From the NCBI GenBank assembly GCA_965662365.1, contig CBFIHR010000017.1:1-64000 (forward strand): a stretch of DNA of 64,000 nt, written 5' to 3'. The position numbers were made by a program, and so were the translations under genes. Under the pieces are notes generated by a model. It saw only the letters and a program-made list of their open reading frames with translations. It ran no database searches and was not told the DNA's origin. Shown here in pieces: positions 18,894 to 28,171 of the stretch. The stretch is from CAWVWD01 sp965662365 (GTDB lineage: Bacteria > Bacteroidota > Bacteroidia > Chitinophagales > Saprospiraceae). The stretch's first letter is position 1. Each line of letters starts with the position of its first letter.

Positions 18894-19562
18894 TTACTTT
18901 TGGCAATAACTGCCCATTGACAACAAGATCTTAGCGTCACTGCGTTTGCGAATCGTAATCGAGTCGCTGCTGTTGCCATAATCAGCGATATAATCAATCA
19001 TAATGATGTCACCTTTTCGGTTACGAGTAGTTTCAAATTCTTCATAAATATCGTTATCATCGTCAATTTTAGTTGTCACTTCTTCGGTCTTATTCGATGA
19101 TTTTGGAAACTTGAAATCTATTGGATAAAACTGCGTAGCAATTAAAAATATTTCACGCATATTTGTAGAAGGAAAAAGTACTTTGACCTCATATCTATCA
19201 TTCCATTGATAAATTTCCGTCTCAACATCATAGTTTTTATCCTTCAATCGTTCGACATAAGTTTCTAAGGATTCTGCTGATTTGGGAACTGGAAAGTGAC
19301 CTATCCATTTTTCAGAAACGTAAGCTGTCAGCCCTTTGTAAATTGTTTTATACCATTTGTATCGAAAACTATATTTGAAATCTAAAGAAACCAATTTAAG
19401 CGATTCGCCGAAAAGCAGATGAGCAATTTGTTGAGAATATAAGTTGGGTTCTATGTATAAGCCGATACCATCTTTCGCATAAACAAAATGTTGTAAATCT
19501 AAAGGACTTACTTGACTTTCCGTTTTTTTGATAGTTTTTAAAATAGATTTTACTCGGCTCAT
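18894..19562 (-). CDS. SH3-like domain protein of unknown function
   Basis: The 222-aa protein has no signal peptide. Residues of about 25-90 resemble a bacterial SH3 domain (GIGLYIEPNLYSQQIAHLLFGESLKL...KWYKTIYKGLTAYVSEKWIG). The remainder is a mixed region with an acidic linker (KIDDDNDIYEEFETT) and ends RSDAKILLSMGSYCQK. It is convergent with lpxB and 190 nt downstream of the M42 peptidase gene's end on the same strand. Role unknown; SH3-like domains often bind peptides or cell-wall material, but the absence of an export signal argues against the latter. Confidence 0.6.
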   Translation of the reverse strand: MSRVKSILKTIKKTESQVSPLDLQHFVYAKDGIGLYIEPNLYSQQIAHLLFGESLKLVSLDFKYSFRYKWYKTIYKGLTAYVSEKWIGHFPVPKSAESLETYVERLKDKNYDVETEIYQWNDRYEVKVLFPSTNMREIFLIATQFYPIDFKFPKSSNKTEEVTTKIDDDNDIYEEFETTRNRKGDIIMIDYIADYGNSSDSITIRKRSDAKILLSMGSYCQK

Positions 19563-19686
19563 AGGTAGTTTGAAGGATTTGATTTACAGGTTCTAAGATA
19601 TAGAGAATTATTTAAAATATCTAAGACATTAATAAAAACAAATATTAAAATAAAATCAAAAAAAACCATTAGAATTTCTTAGACCC

Positions 19687-19727
19687 AAAAAAAATGGCTT
19701 TACCACTATAAAAGGGATAAAGCCATT
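19687..19727 (-). terminator. Terminator after the M42 peptidase gene
   Basis: A perfect 10-bp stem AATGGCTTTA / TAAAGCCATT (19693-19702 and 19718-19727) is followed on the minus strand by a run of T, 25 nt past the stop at 19753. Confidence 0.8.
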
Positions 19728-19752
19728 ATAATTAATAATCGAATTTCGACGA

Positions 19753-20847
19753 TTAAAAATATTTAAAATTATGATTATGTTCGATTTTCATCAAGGTCGC
19801 CAATATCAATTTAGTTACATTTTCAATATCCTCTTTGTGAGCCATCTCAACGGTGGTATGCATATATTTCAATGGTAATGAAATCAATGCAGAAGGTACA
19901 CCGCCATTTGAGTAAGCAAATGCGTCCGTATCCGTCCCGGTGATGCGAGAAGACGCTGCACGCTGGAATGGAATTTCGTTTTCTTCAGCCGTATCCATAA
20001 TTAAATTCAATAATTTATTATGTACTGCCGGAGCAACTGTTAACTCTGGTCCTTCCCCTGCTTTCACTTCACCGAATACTTTTTTATCCAATAAAGGCGT
20101 CGTTGTATCGTGACACACATCAGTAACGATAGCAACGTGAGGTTTAATCGTATCGGTGACCATTGTCGCTCCTTTTAGCCCGACTTCTTCTTGAACCGCA
20201 TTGACGATATATAACGAAAACGGTAATTTTATATCGTTCTCTTTAATCAATCGAGCGACCTGAGCGATACAAAATCCGCCCATTCTATTATCTAATGCCC
20301 GACCACAATAATAGCGGTCATTCATGTTTTCTAATTCGTCTGGATAAGTAATAACACAACCGACATGAATGCCCATTTCAATTACTTCTTCCTTTGACTT
20401 TGCTCCAACATCAATAAAAATATTATTAATTTCAGGCTTTAATTTCGCTCTGTCACCACGACGTGTATGAATAGCCGGCCAACCAAAAACACCTCTAACG
20501 ATGCCGTTTTTAGTGTGAATATTGACTCGTTTTGATGCTGTAATTACATGATCAGAACCACCATTTCTGATGACATAGATATAGCCATCACTTGTAATAT
20601 GATGTACATACCAAGCAATTTCGTCAGCATGCGCCTCGATGACGACTCTGAATCCAGTTCCTGGATTAATCACTCCATAAGTTGAGCCATAATTATCAAC
20701 GTGAAACTCATCGATATAAGGTTTGATATATTCCAGCCAAAGCTTTTGACCCGGCATTTCGAAACCTGTAGGAGAAGCATTTTTATGGTATTCGAACATA
20801 AAAGCTTCTGCTTCGGGCGTGATTACCTCTTGTTTTAGTATTGACAT
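19753..20847 (-). CDS. M42 family metallo-aminopeptidase
   Basis: The 364-aa cytoplasmic enzyme is a tetrahedral-type aminopeptidase with two metals. Ligands and catalytic residues are all visible: His73 (EAHADEIAW), Asp186 (ALDNRMGG), Glu220-Glu221 (VQEEVGLKG), Asp243 (VTDVCHDTTT) and His330 (MHTTVEMAH). The length is standard. Such enzymes trim peptides left by proteases; some are called glutamyl aminopeptidase or endoglucanase (a misnomer). A possible -7 box (minus TAATTTTG, 20992-20999) lies 145 nt upstream. Confidence 0.92.
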   Translation of the reverse strand: MSILKQEVITPEAEAFMFEYHKNASPTGFEMPGQKLWLEYIKPYIDEFHVDNYGSTYGVINPGTGFRVVIEAHADEIAWYVHHITSDGYIYVIRNGGSDHVITASKRVNIHTKNGIVRGVFGWPAIHTRRGDRAKLKPEINNIFIDVGAKSKEEVIEMGIHVGCVITYPDELENMNDRYYCGRALDNRMGGFCIAQVARLIKENDIKLPFSLYIVNAVQEEVGLKGATMVTDTIKPHVAIVTDVCHDTTTPLLDKKVFGEVKAGEGPELTVAPAVHNKLLNLIMDTAEENEIPFQRAASSRITGTDTDAFAYSNGGVPSALISLPLKYMHTTVEMAHKEDIENVTKLILATLMKIEHNHNFKYF

Positions 20848-21013
20848 TTTCTTATTTTTTGATAGTTGTTCGAGATAAATACAAGATTAATACCGCTTTG
20901 ATTTTCGTTTACTAAATATTGAAGTAAAGCCTGATTAATCATTATCACCTCAATACGTTTATTGAGCAGTATTTCAGTTATTAGCTTACGCCAAAATTAG
21001 ATTCGTACTTTAC

Positions 21014-21646
21014 TTAAATTCCTTTCCATGTTGAAGGCGAGTGTTTCCAAGCCTGTAAAGTTTCTACCATTTCGCTGGAGATATACTTCATTTTGACGGC
21101 TTCCTCCAGCAATACATCATAATTACTTAATGTATCAAATGGACAATCCGCTGCTTCAAATGTTGTTTTCGCTTTCTCAAAACCATAGGTAAAAATCGCA
21201 ATTGCAGCGACAACGTCTGCTCCAACAGCTTTTAGTGCATTAACAGCTTTTACACTGCTACCGCCTGTCGAAATCAAATCTTCTACGACCAAAACTTTTT
21301 TTCCGTCAGGAATTTCTCCTTCGATAAGGTTTTGCATGCCATGACCTTTTGGCTTGCTTCGGACATAAATAAAAGGTTTACCTAATACATCTGCGACATA
21401 CGCACCGTGTGGAATACCTGCCGTCGCCACACCTGCTACAACATCAAATTCTCCATACTGTTTAGCAATTTCTGCCAAACTATTTTTGATATAATTCCTC
21501 ACCTCCGGATAAGATAACGATTTGCGGTTGTCACAATATATTGGAGACAAAATACCAGATGCCCAAGTAAATGGTTTTTCGGGACTCAGTTGTATTGCCT
21601 TGATTTCTAATAATTGACGTGCTACGGTTGCTGCAATATTATTCAT
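21014..21646 (-). CDS. pyrE: Orotate phosphoribosyltransferase PyrE
   Basis: The 210-aa enzyme converts orotate and PRPP to OMP in pyrimidine synthesis. It shows the type I phosphoribosyltransferase loop VLVVEDLISTGGS (118-130), YVRSKPKGHG (94-103, catalytic lysine region) and SGILSPIYCDNR near the N-terminus. Length is typical. It is divergent from a Nudix hydrolase gene, an arrangement that (from memory) recurs in Bacteroidota. Confidence 0.95.
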   Translation of the reverse strand: MNNIAATVARQLLEIKAIQLSPEKPFTWASGILSPIYCDNRKSLSYPEVRNYIKNSLAEIAKQYGEFDVVAGVATAGIPHGAYVADVLGKPFIYVRSKPKGHGMQNLIEGEIPDGKKVLVVEDLISTGGSSVKAVNALKAVGADVVAAIAIFTYGFEKAKTTFEAADCPFDTLSNYDVLLEEAVKMKYISSEMVETLQAWKHSPSTWKGI

Positions 21647-21844
21647 ATTACTAATTGATAATTTTTATTTTAGTTACACAATTCACTACTACAATTGATG
21701 TTGAACGTTAGGTTGTTTTGTCTAAAGTCAGATAAAATAAGAGATTAAAAAATGCTTCCTATCTAATTACTACTTTTGATTAATTTAGTCGATTGAATAT
21801 TAAAATCTACATTAACTTCTTTCTAAATTTTGATAACAGTTCGC

Positions 21845-21852
21845 TACATTTG
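21845..21852 (+). promoter_or_regulatory. -7 box (TACATTTG) of the Nudix gene
   Basis: It matches TAnnTTTG, 52 nt before the ATG at 21905. The nearest TTG is only 12 nt upstream, so the -33 element is uncertain. Confidence 0.5.
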
Positions 21853-21904
21853 CGTAGTTTTTGTTCTTAATAACGAAAGACAGGAATCTAAAAAATAAAC
21901 GCAA

Positions 21905-22525
21905 ATGTACAAAATCTATATTAACGATACGCCAATTTTTTTGACAAATACCAAAACAGCCAAAAAACTAACTCGTGACGACCGTAATTTAGTAGCACTA
22001 CACAGACATCGTAAAGCATTATTTCAATATGTAGATTCTTTAGAAAAAAATCATCAATTCGATTCTATCACGATTCATAGCCATGACTTAGAAGGGTTGA
22101 AAGATGATTTCTTTTCCATTTACAAAATTGTACCTGCGGCAGGAGGTGCAGTTTTTAACAAAAAAGATCAAGTCTTAATGATATTTCGTCGTGGATTTTG
22201 GGACTTACCCAAAGGTAAATTAGACCCAGGAGAAACGATTGAGCAAGCTGCTATCCGAGAAGTAGCCGAAGAAGTAGGCTTAGATGAAGTGGAGTTGCTC
22301 GAACAATTACCAACGACTTATCATACCTACAAAAATAAAAAAGGGATTCGATGCTTAAAACCCAGCTACTGGTTCAAAATGTACACCGAAACAACTGATG
22401 TTGTCCTGCAGTCAGAAGAAGATATTGAAGGAAGCCTCTGGATTAAACCTAAAAAATTTTTACAATCTGATATGACTGCTTATGGTAGTATTAATGATGT
22501 GTTGGAGCTTTTGATAAAAAAGTAA
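21905..22525 (+). CDS. Nudix hydrolase
   Basis: The 206-aa protein has an N-terminal domain of about 75 residues (MYKIYINDTPIFLTNTK...) and a Nudix domain with an intact box, GKLDPGETIEQAAIREVAEE plus VGL (104-126), so the metal-binding REVAEE is present. It would hydrolyse a nucleoside diphosphate linked to another moiety; the substrate cannot be read. It is divergent from pyrE (258-nt gap) and followed by a strong terminator, hence probably monocistronic. Confidence 0.9.
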   Translation: MYKIYINDTPIFLTNTKTAKKLTRDDRNLVALHRHRKALFQYVDSLEKNHQFDSITIHSHDLEGLKDDFFSIYKIVPAAGGAVFNKKDQVLMIFRRGFWDLPKGKLDPGETIEQAAIREVAEEVGLDEVELLEQLPTTYHTYKNKKGIRCLKPSYWFKMYTETTDVVLQSEEDIEGSLWIKPKKFLQSDMTAYGSINDVLELLIKK

Positions 22526-22552
22526 ACTCAAAAAGTTTCCATTTGCTTTTAC

Positions 22553-22600
22553 ACAAAGTCCTCTTTCCCATATTTGGAAAAGAGGACTTTGTATTTTAAT
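22553..22600 (+). terminator. Terminator after the Nudix gene
   Basis: The stem ACAAAGTCCTCTTTCC (22553-22568) / GGAAAAGAGGACTTTGT (22576-22592) pairs over 15 bp with one bulge and is followed by a T-rich tail. Confidence 0.85.
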
Positions 22601-22694
22601 TTGAGAATTATTTCCGGTGTTCACCTAATAAATAAAAATCATTAGAATCGTACACTTAAAAATGATCAACTTTTATTTTTGAGAATGATCGGGG

Positions 22695-23126
22695 TTATTC
22701 TACAATTTGTTTTTCTCTGATACGGATATTACCGATTGAGTTCCATTCAGTTAATCCTGTTTCCATATATTTTATGAATACTTTCTCGCCATCAATTTTC
22801 CCGATTTCTGCCGACTTGTAAACCAAGCTGTTCTTTGATTTACAAAACACTTCGTCACCTTCACCTAAATAAATGAAAGTTATAGTTTCGGTTGTCATCC
22901 ATTCAGTTTCGTTATCAAAAAAACGAACAAAATACTTGTCGTGAGATACTTTTTCAATTTTGCCTGCATACCAGAAGTCATCATACCCCCAGTTTGCCAA
23001 AACAATTTTACCAACAGCAAAAGTACTTGTACCCTTTTCAGTCATATCAAACTGTCTTTCTTGTGCTTGCACAGTTGAAAATGCTAAAAGTAATGTTAAC
23101 CCTAGAAGATAAGTTCGTAATTTCAT
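22695..23126 (-). CDS. Small secreted protein with two Tudor/SH3-like repeats
   Basis: The 143-aa protein has a clear signal peptide (MKLRTYLLGLTLLLAFSTVQAQ). The mature part contains two similar beta-barrel units: VGKIVLANWGYDDFWYAGKIEKV...YFVRFFDNETEWM and GDEVFCKSKNSLVYKSAEIGKI...VFIKYMETGLTEW. The pattern (V-x-A-x-W-x-x-x-x-W-Y-x-G-x-I, then F/Y-x-V-x-F/Y-x-D) is that of Tudor/Agenet-like folds, which in eukaryotes read methylated residues. A secreted bacterial version presumably binds something else. It is single, between two terminators. Confidence 0.65.
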   Translation of the reverse strand: MKLRTYLLGLTLLLAFSTVQAQERQFDMTEKGTSTFAVGKIVLANWGYDDFWYAGKIEKVSHDKYFVRFFDNETEWMTTETITFIYLGEGDEVFCKSKNSLVYKSAEIGKIDGEKVFIKYMETGLTEWNSIGNIRIREKQIVE

Positions 23127-23340
23127 TCTTTGACTATTTATTAGGTTCTTAATTAATTATCTATTGCTTATACCATGTGAATTTCATATCAGAAAAAAAA
23201 TCAATCTATAAGTTTAAATGCAAATTTGTGACATTAAAAATGTGAATTAATTCAACTCAAACTATTTTTTACCAATCAAATTTAAATAAAAGGTATACTA
23301 ACACAAAATTATGTGACATTTTTTATATTATTTTTTATAA

Positions 23341-23374
23341 AAAAAAACCGTGTATTTTTAAAAAATACACGGTT
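23341..23374 (-). terminator. Terminator after the helicase-like gene
   Basis: The perfect stem AACCGTGTATTTTT / AAAAATACACGGTT (23346-23374) is followed on the minus strand by a T run. It lies 34 nt past the stop at 23408. Confidence 0.85.
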
Positions 23375-23407
23375 AATATTAAAGATATTCTTTGTATAAG
23401 ACCGGTT

Positions 23408-26400
23408 CTAAACTTTTTCATCACCAGATTCCATGTCACTTTTGATGTCATCTATGTATGTTTTTTGACTATCCGTAAGTAGATTTTCATCAATTTGCGG
23501 TTCTTCATCTTCTTGTTTGACAACATTTTCTATAATATCTTCGACAGGATTTGTTGCGGCATTTACCTCAGTATCACTCAACACGGCTTCTTCTTCGTTT
23601 TTTTGAGTCGAGTCCGACTGCTCCAAATTCGTTGCTTCTGCGGTTATTGAGATCACTTTATCTTCCTCCAAATCAAACTCTGCATCATAAGTTCGAATAT
23701 ACTCTGCCAGCAATTGTGGCGTTTTTTCGGGATACTTCCACCAATCTACCGACCAAACAGGATGAAACTGTAATCCTTCCTTTCTGACCATTGCTCTTAA
23801 TAGACTGTCCCAGAAATAATCTCCTTTCGGAAACTGCCAAAAGAAACTATCAATAATAATCGCAATTGACGGTTCATTCTCGTGAATAGGTGCTATCCGA
23901 AAGTCTATTTTTGCTAAATCAAAATGAATACTATCCTGTACTCTGTCTTCCTCAAATTGACGATTCATACTTTGACGAATCTGATTTACCATTAGTTTTT
24001 CAGGAAATTTAGGTTCGTTATAATTCGAGTGCAAACCTGCTAAAATAGCTGCGATTCTATCCTCATCTTCGTTTTGATTTGCATTAATAAAATCAAGTAA
24101 TGTGCAAAGTAACGACAAGCCATTATTTTTGTGATTAAACCTATTTTCAGCTATAAACTCTTCTGTCAGCGATGTACAAGCAATAATCGCATTATTTGCA
24201 GAAGTCAATAAGTGATAAATCCAGTATTGCCCTTCCTCTGTACTCAATGAATTGAAGACCACATCTATATTTGAATGATTACTAAATGTCGTATTAATAA
24301 TCGTGATATCGAAGTTTTCACCCACCACATCTTCAATCGTACAAATCGTCAAGTCATTTCTAAAAAAGTGGGCAATCGCTTGATATCCATCAATCTTACG
24401 TGTACGCATCTGGATCAATGTTTCATATAGGCAATCTCGCTGCGATTTTGTAAAACAAACAATACCAACTTTAGGTAAATATCTAGTATCTTCTGTGCGT
24501 AACTCTTTAAGTATTTCTACGACTTCATTTATCTCACCTTCGTTGCACTCTTTTTCCTCGTCATAAAAACCTTCTATAAATCGAATAGAAAGTGCGTACT
24601 CTACCGAAGTAACATCAATTCCCTTACTTAATTTTCCTTTATAATATGCCCGATTGATAAAATCGGAATAGAGTTGTTTATGCTCCGATTCTAATTGTAA
24701 TTTATATCGTTCATAACTATCCTTCGCATATTCCATTAGCGTTTCGGACTTTCCGATTCGCTTTAACCTTCCAGAACCACAAATAATAGCTTCACTGGCC
24801 AAGTCTAATAACGGATAGCCTTCCTCTACAACCATATTATCTGCCTCCAAAATAATAATCGTTTCATAACTATTTTTATCCAAATAATTGACAGCAATCT
24901 CTGGCGTTGTACAAAATACAGGAATCACATTAAAAATAGTATCTCGATAAGATGACAACATTCTATCTAAAGGAACATCGAATAATCCTGGAGGAATCGG
25001 TTTCCCGAAATAAGTATTATACCCCATTCTGTCCTTTCGCTTTAAGTTTCTCAGCACCGACGAACGTCTGTAAGTCCAATGATTTTCGATTTTTTTAGGA
25101 ATATAAGCTGTCAACTGTTCATGATTTTTAAAATACTGATGAAACAGATTATCAGCATTAGGAATATGCTCATCTTGATGTTGTGACAACACTTGATGCA
25201 GAAACCAGCTATCAAAAGCTTTTTCCCAATTATCGGGTTTTGTCGTGATAAAGGCTTTCAACAGTTTCTTATTAGCCTCGGTAAGCGAAGTCCAGTAATT
25301 TTTCCAATCATAATAACTATCAAAATCACGCAGATTGAAGTTTAGACCTTCCAGCTGATCCATGATACGCTCCAAATACGTCTTGTTATTAATAACAAAA
25401 GATTCCTCCGTACCGTAACTTTGTACCAACAAATTCGAATCGTTAAGACTCGTTATCACTGCATTTAATCGAGCTTTCAAATCCATCAAATCAGATTTAT
25501 ACTCTAAATCAGGATGAATCGTTTGAGGCGACAACCGCTGTATTTCATTATGAATGATGATCGGAAACTCTTGTTTCCAATTGCGTAACGATACCTTTAA
25601 ATCTTCTAAGTTTTCAGCGATTTTGTCGTAAGACAACGCCCCTGTAATATCCATAAAAGAATAATCAAAATAACGTTTGTTATAATATTTAGATTGTAAT
25701 TCTTGATAGCGATCTAAAACCTCTTTTTTAGCCTTCAGAATAGTCGTGTATCTATCAGAAAATAACGAAAAGAAACGTAATTTAAAGTTTTTAAAAACAT
25801 TCCATTTATTGAAGTCCTCACCAAAACGTTGTCGATTATCCGTGATAAACTCATGTAAATCAGTAGCTTCGAAGTTTAAATTATCATGATGTTTTTCATA
25901 CATACTCTGCAACGCCTGACCGTATTCTTCGATTTGCAATACAAAAGAATGATACAATTCGCTGACTGATTTTGAATGCAAATGTATCTGTTCTTCAGTT
26001 CGAGATTTAGCCGTTGCCTTATCGTCTTCCGCAAATATATCTTGATGTAATACGTCCAACGGATGCCGTAAAGTATTGACATTTTGATATAAACTTTTAC
26101 CTTTCATCACCAAAGCCTTCAGCTTATCATAATGCTCTTCATCATAGGTATAATCCGTCGCTAATAACTGACTATTTAACAACTGTCGACCTTCGAGTTC
26201 ATGATTTTTTAAAAACTCTCCGATCAGTTCTATCCAGATTTTATTTTTAAAAATTGGTTGATTCAAAGCGTCATGCATGATATCTAACTTACCCAGCAAA
26301 CGATTTGACACATTGACCAGGAGTTGATATTCTTCTTCATCGAAAGGCAGATGCTTTTTCGAGGTTTCTGATATCTGACGCAAAACCGTATAAAAAACTT

Positions 26401-27463
26401 CCTTTTGAAGCTCCAAATCATGTAATACAATTGCTGCGGATTCTGCCTCTAAATGCGAATTAATTAATTTAGCAACTCTATTTAAGATCGTTTCTTCTTT
26501 GCTAACGATCAAGACTTTTCCACCATTCGACAATGAATTCAAAGTCATTCCACTGACAAAATTATGCATGCCCGTATAAAAATTCCCTTCAACCACAATC
26601 CGTTTGTGCTTCGTCAAACCTCGAATTGCAGCAGCTTGATAAGGATCTAACGGAATACTTGTAAAAGTATGTTTTCGGAAATCTTGCAAAACTCCCTTCT
26701 CTTTATTTTCCACGTCTTCCTCTTCGTCAACGATTGCCGGCTCTACTTTTTGCTTTAAAAACTGAATAGGCAAATAATCGAATAATCCTACAACGCCCGA
26801 CCAATAAATTTCACCATTGCCTTCGCTCGTATTTTGTGCCTCCGCTTCCGTAGGAAAATTATTCAACGAAAGTACACTCACACTTGTATTCAAGTCCAAC
26901 TCAATAGAGATATCATTACACAACTTCTGCAGTGCAATACTATTCACTTGATTATTATGAATAGTCGCTTCATATTTCTCTCGTATCTGAATCCCTCGCT
27001 TCTCTAAATATTCTATTAACAACTCATTCGGTGTCACCGATAAATTAGGCGAACGATAAATCCGCCAATGATGCTCCTCTATCGATAAAGCCTCTATGTT
27101 GATATTCCATACAAACAATGGAGCGGTAATATACGGTTGCTGACCAGTTGTATCTTTCATCACTAACATCGGATAACCAAAACCGATTTTTCGGTGTGAA
27201 TTACTACGATGCTCATAATAAATTGATTTTAACTTACGAGCCGTCTCCCCTACTGGCCGAACCTCTGAACTCGGGTTGGTCGTTGCCAAAATCTGCTTTA
27301 CCCAACGATTAGGAAATTGATTATCCGTAGGATAAAGGTCAACAATATCTACTCTATCCATTGATTTTAAGGTCGGTAACGCAAACCAATACAATGATTT
27401 TCTGTATTGATTTTTTCGCTCTTCTTTTAAGGATTGTTCGAATAATCTTTGCTGGTTTCCCAT
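23408..27463 (-). CDS. SF1-helicase-like protein with degenerate ATPase and nuclease-like motifs
   Basis: The frame opens with TTG at 27520; ATG at 27463 (MGNQQRLFEQ) is preferred (1351 aa), about 80 nt below a TTG-N19-TATATTTG promoter. The layout follows large Upf1/DUF4011-like superfamily I proteins: an N-terminal domain (1-270), a split helicase core and a C-terminal VSR/MTES_1575-like nuclease region. LDPYQAAAIRGL precedes the Walker A site, but GPPGTGK(S/T) is replaced by GNFYTGMH (293-300), losing the Lys. The Walker B DEA(S) is LEAD (872-875), GDPKQLPP is GSGRLKRI, and the RRLNVALTRAR region has no arginine finger (YHLLTSANNAIIACT). The nuclease-like end keeps WSVDWWKYPE (about 1237) but lacks the usual acidic and His residues. 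A long acidic tail (1263-1351) follows. ATP hydrolysis and cleavage are unlikely; it may act as a scaffold. Confidence 0.7.
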   Translation of the reverse strand: MGNQQRLFEQSLKEERKNQYRKSLYWFALPTLKSMDRVDIVDLYPTDNQFPNRWVKQILATTNPSSEVRPVGETARKLKSIYYEHRSNSHRKIGFGYPMLVMKDTTGQQPYITAPLFVWNINIEALSIEEHHWRIYRSPNLSVTPNELLIEYLEKRGIQIREKYEATIHNNQVNSIALQKLCNDISIELDLNTSVSVLSLNNFPTEAEAQNTSEGNGEIYWSGVVGLFDYLPIQFLKQKVEPAIVDEEEDVENKEKGVLQDFRKHTFTSIPLDPYQAAAIRGLTKHKRIVVEGNFYTGMHNFVSGMTLNSLSNGGKVLIVSKEETILNRVAKLINSHLEAESAAIVLHDLELQKEVFYTVLRQISETSKKHLPFDEEEYQLLVNVSNRLLGKLDIMHDALNQPIFKNKIWIELIGEFLKNHELEGRQLLNSQLLATDYTYDEEHYDKLKALVMKGKSLYQNVNTLRHPLDVLHQDIFAEDDKATAKSRTEEQIHLHSKSVSELYHSFVLQIEEYGQALQSMYEKHHDNLNFEATDLHEFITDNRQRFGEDFNKWNVFKNFKLRFFSLFSDRYTTILKAKKEVLDRYQELQSKYYNKRYFDYSFMDITGALSYDKIAENLEDLKVSLRNWKQEFPIIIHNEIQRLSPQTIHPDLEYKSDLMDLKARLNAVITSLNDSNLLVQSYGTEESFVINNKTYLERIMDQLEGLNFNLRDFDSYYDWKNYWTSLTEANKKLLKAFITTKPDNWEKAFDSWFLHQVLSQHQDEHIPNADNLFHQYFKNHEQLTAYIPKKIENHWTYRRSSVLRNLKRKDRMGYNTYFGKPIPPGLFDVPLDRMLSSYRDTIFNVIPVFCTTPEIAVNYLDKNSYETIIILEADNMVVEEGYPLLDLASEAIICGSGRLKRIGKSETLMEYAKDSYERYKLQLESEHKQLYSDFINRAYYKGKLSKGIDVTSVEYALSIRFIEGFYDEEKECNEGEINEVVEILKELRTEDTRYLPKVGIVCFTKSQRDCLYETLIQMRTRKIDGYQAIAHFFRNDLTICTIEDVVGENFDITIINTTFSNHSNIDVVFNSLSTEEGQYWIYHLLTSANNAIIACTSLTEEFIAENRFNHKNNGLSLLCTLLDFINANQNEDEDRIAAILAGLHSNYNEPKFPEKLMVNQIRQSMNRQFEEDRVQDSIHFDLAKIDFRIAPIHENEPSIAIIIDSFFWQFPKGDYFWDSLLRAMVRKEGLQFHPVWSVDWWKYPEKTPQLLAEYIRTYDAEFDLEEDKVISITAEATNLEQSDSTQKNEEEAVLSDTEVNAATNPVEDIIENVVKQEDEEPQIDENLLTDSQKTYIDDIKSDMESGDEKV

Positions 27464-27541
27464 AAATTGATATTGAAATATAAAATATTTTGATATACGT
27501 TCAAATATTGATTGTAGCAATATTCACTCTACTGTAAACTT

Positions 27542-27571
27542 CAAATATAGGAAAACTACCGGCGAAAACAA
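27542..27571 (-). promoter_or_regulatory. Promoter of the helicase-like gene (TTG-N19-TATATTTG)
   Basis: On the minus strand TTG (27571-27569) and TATATTTG (27549-27542) are 19 nt apart, a full match to the Bacteroidota consensus, about 80 nt before the ATG at 27463. Confidence 0.7.
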
Positions 27572-27705
27572 ATTCAAAAACCGTGGATATGTTAAGACGA
27601 AGCAGTTTTATTTTAAAAAATCTTTTGATTGCACTTAATTCACGGTAAATCTAATACTTCATTAAGATGGAAAGGGAAATAATCACTTGTGAGAATAATT
27701 TAGAC

Positions 27706-27741
27706 ATAAAAAAAGTCACCCCAAAATAAATTGAAGTGACT
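27706..27741 (-). terminator. Terminator of the tRNA-Lys operon
   Basis: On the minus strand AGTCACTTC pairs with GGGGTGACT (9 bp with two G-T pairs) and is followed by seven T. It begins 9 nt after the second tRNA-Lys gene. Confidence 0.75.
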
Positions 27742-27749
27742 CAGTGTTG

Positions 27750-27822
27750 TGATCCCGCTGGGGTTCGAACCCAGGACCCCTTGATTAAAAGTCAAGTGCT
27801 CTACCAGCTGAGCTACGAGATC
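27750..27822 (-). tRNA. tRNA-Lys (anticodon TTT), copy 2
   Basis: The 73-nt cloverleaf has acceptor arms GATCTCG / CGGGATC, D arm GCTCAGCTGGTAGAGC, anticodon stem CTTGA-CTTTTAA-TCAAG, T arm CTGGGTTCGAACCCCAG and discriminator A. CCA is not encoded. It appears identical to the copy 194 nt upstream. Confidence 0.97.
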
Positions 27823-27943
27823 ATATTTAATAATTTGAGCTGATACTTATACTTAGAAAACTTTTTTCTAAGCCATAAAACATAGTTTCTAATTGACTTT
27901 ATTACACCAACGATTTTTGTGTAATTTAGTTCCAAAAAGATTG

Positions 27944-28016
27944 TGATCCCGCTGGGGTTCGAACCCAGGACCCCTTGATTAAAAGTCAAGTGCTCTACCA
28001 GCTGAGCTACGAGATC
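27944..28016 (-). tRNA. tRNA-Lys (anticodon TTT), copy 1
   Basis: It has the same 73-nt sequence as copy 2, transcribed first. The 121-nt spacer between the two holds no other gene. The upstream promoter at 28085-28113 should drive both. Confidence 0.97.
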
Positions 28017-28084
28017 TTTAAGAAAACTATATTTATTTATGTCAAATTTAAGGTAACAACTACCCTTCTTGCGTTTTGCGAGTG

Positions 28085-28113
28085 CAAATATACAGGTATT
28101 TTTATTAAAACAA
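28085..28113 (-). promoter_or_regulatory. Promoter of the tRNA-Lys pair (TTG-N18-TATATTTG)
   Basis: Minus-strand TTG (28113-28111) and TATATTTG (28092-28085) are 18 nt apart, ending about 69 nt before the tRNA. This is a full consensus match. Confidence 0.7.
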
Positions 28114-28171
28114 ATAGTTCAGGCGATTTTTTTTTAAAAAAATAAGTTTTGATCTGATTTTACATCAAGAT

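Noticed and set aside
27750..28016. tRNA-Lys pair as an attachment site of an integrated element
   Set aside because: No integrase, no partial tRNA repeat and ordinary housekeeping neighbours; a simple tandem duplication explains it.
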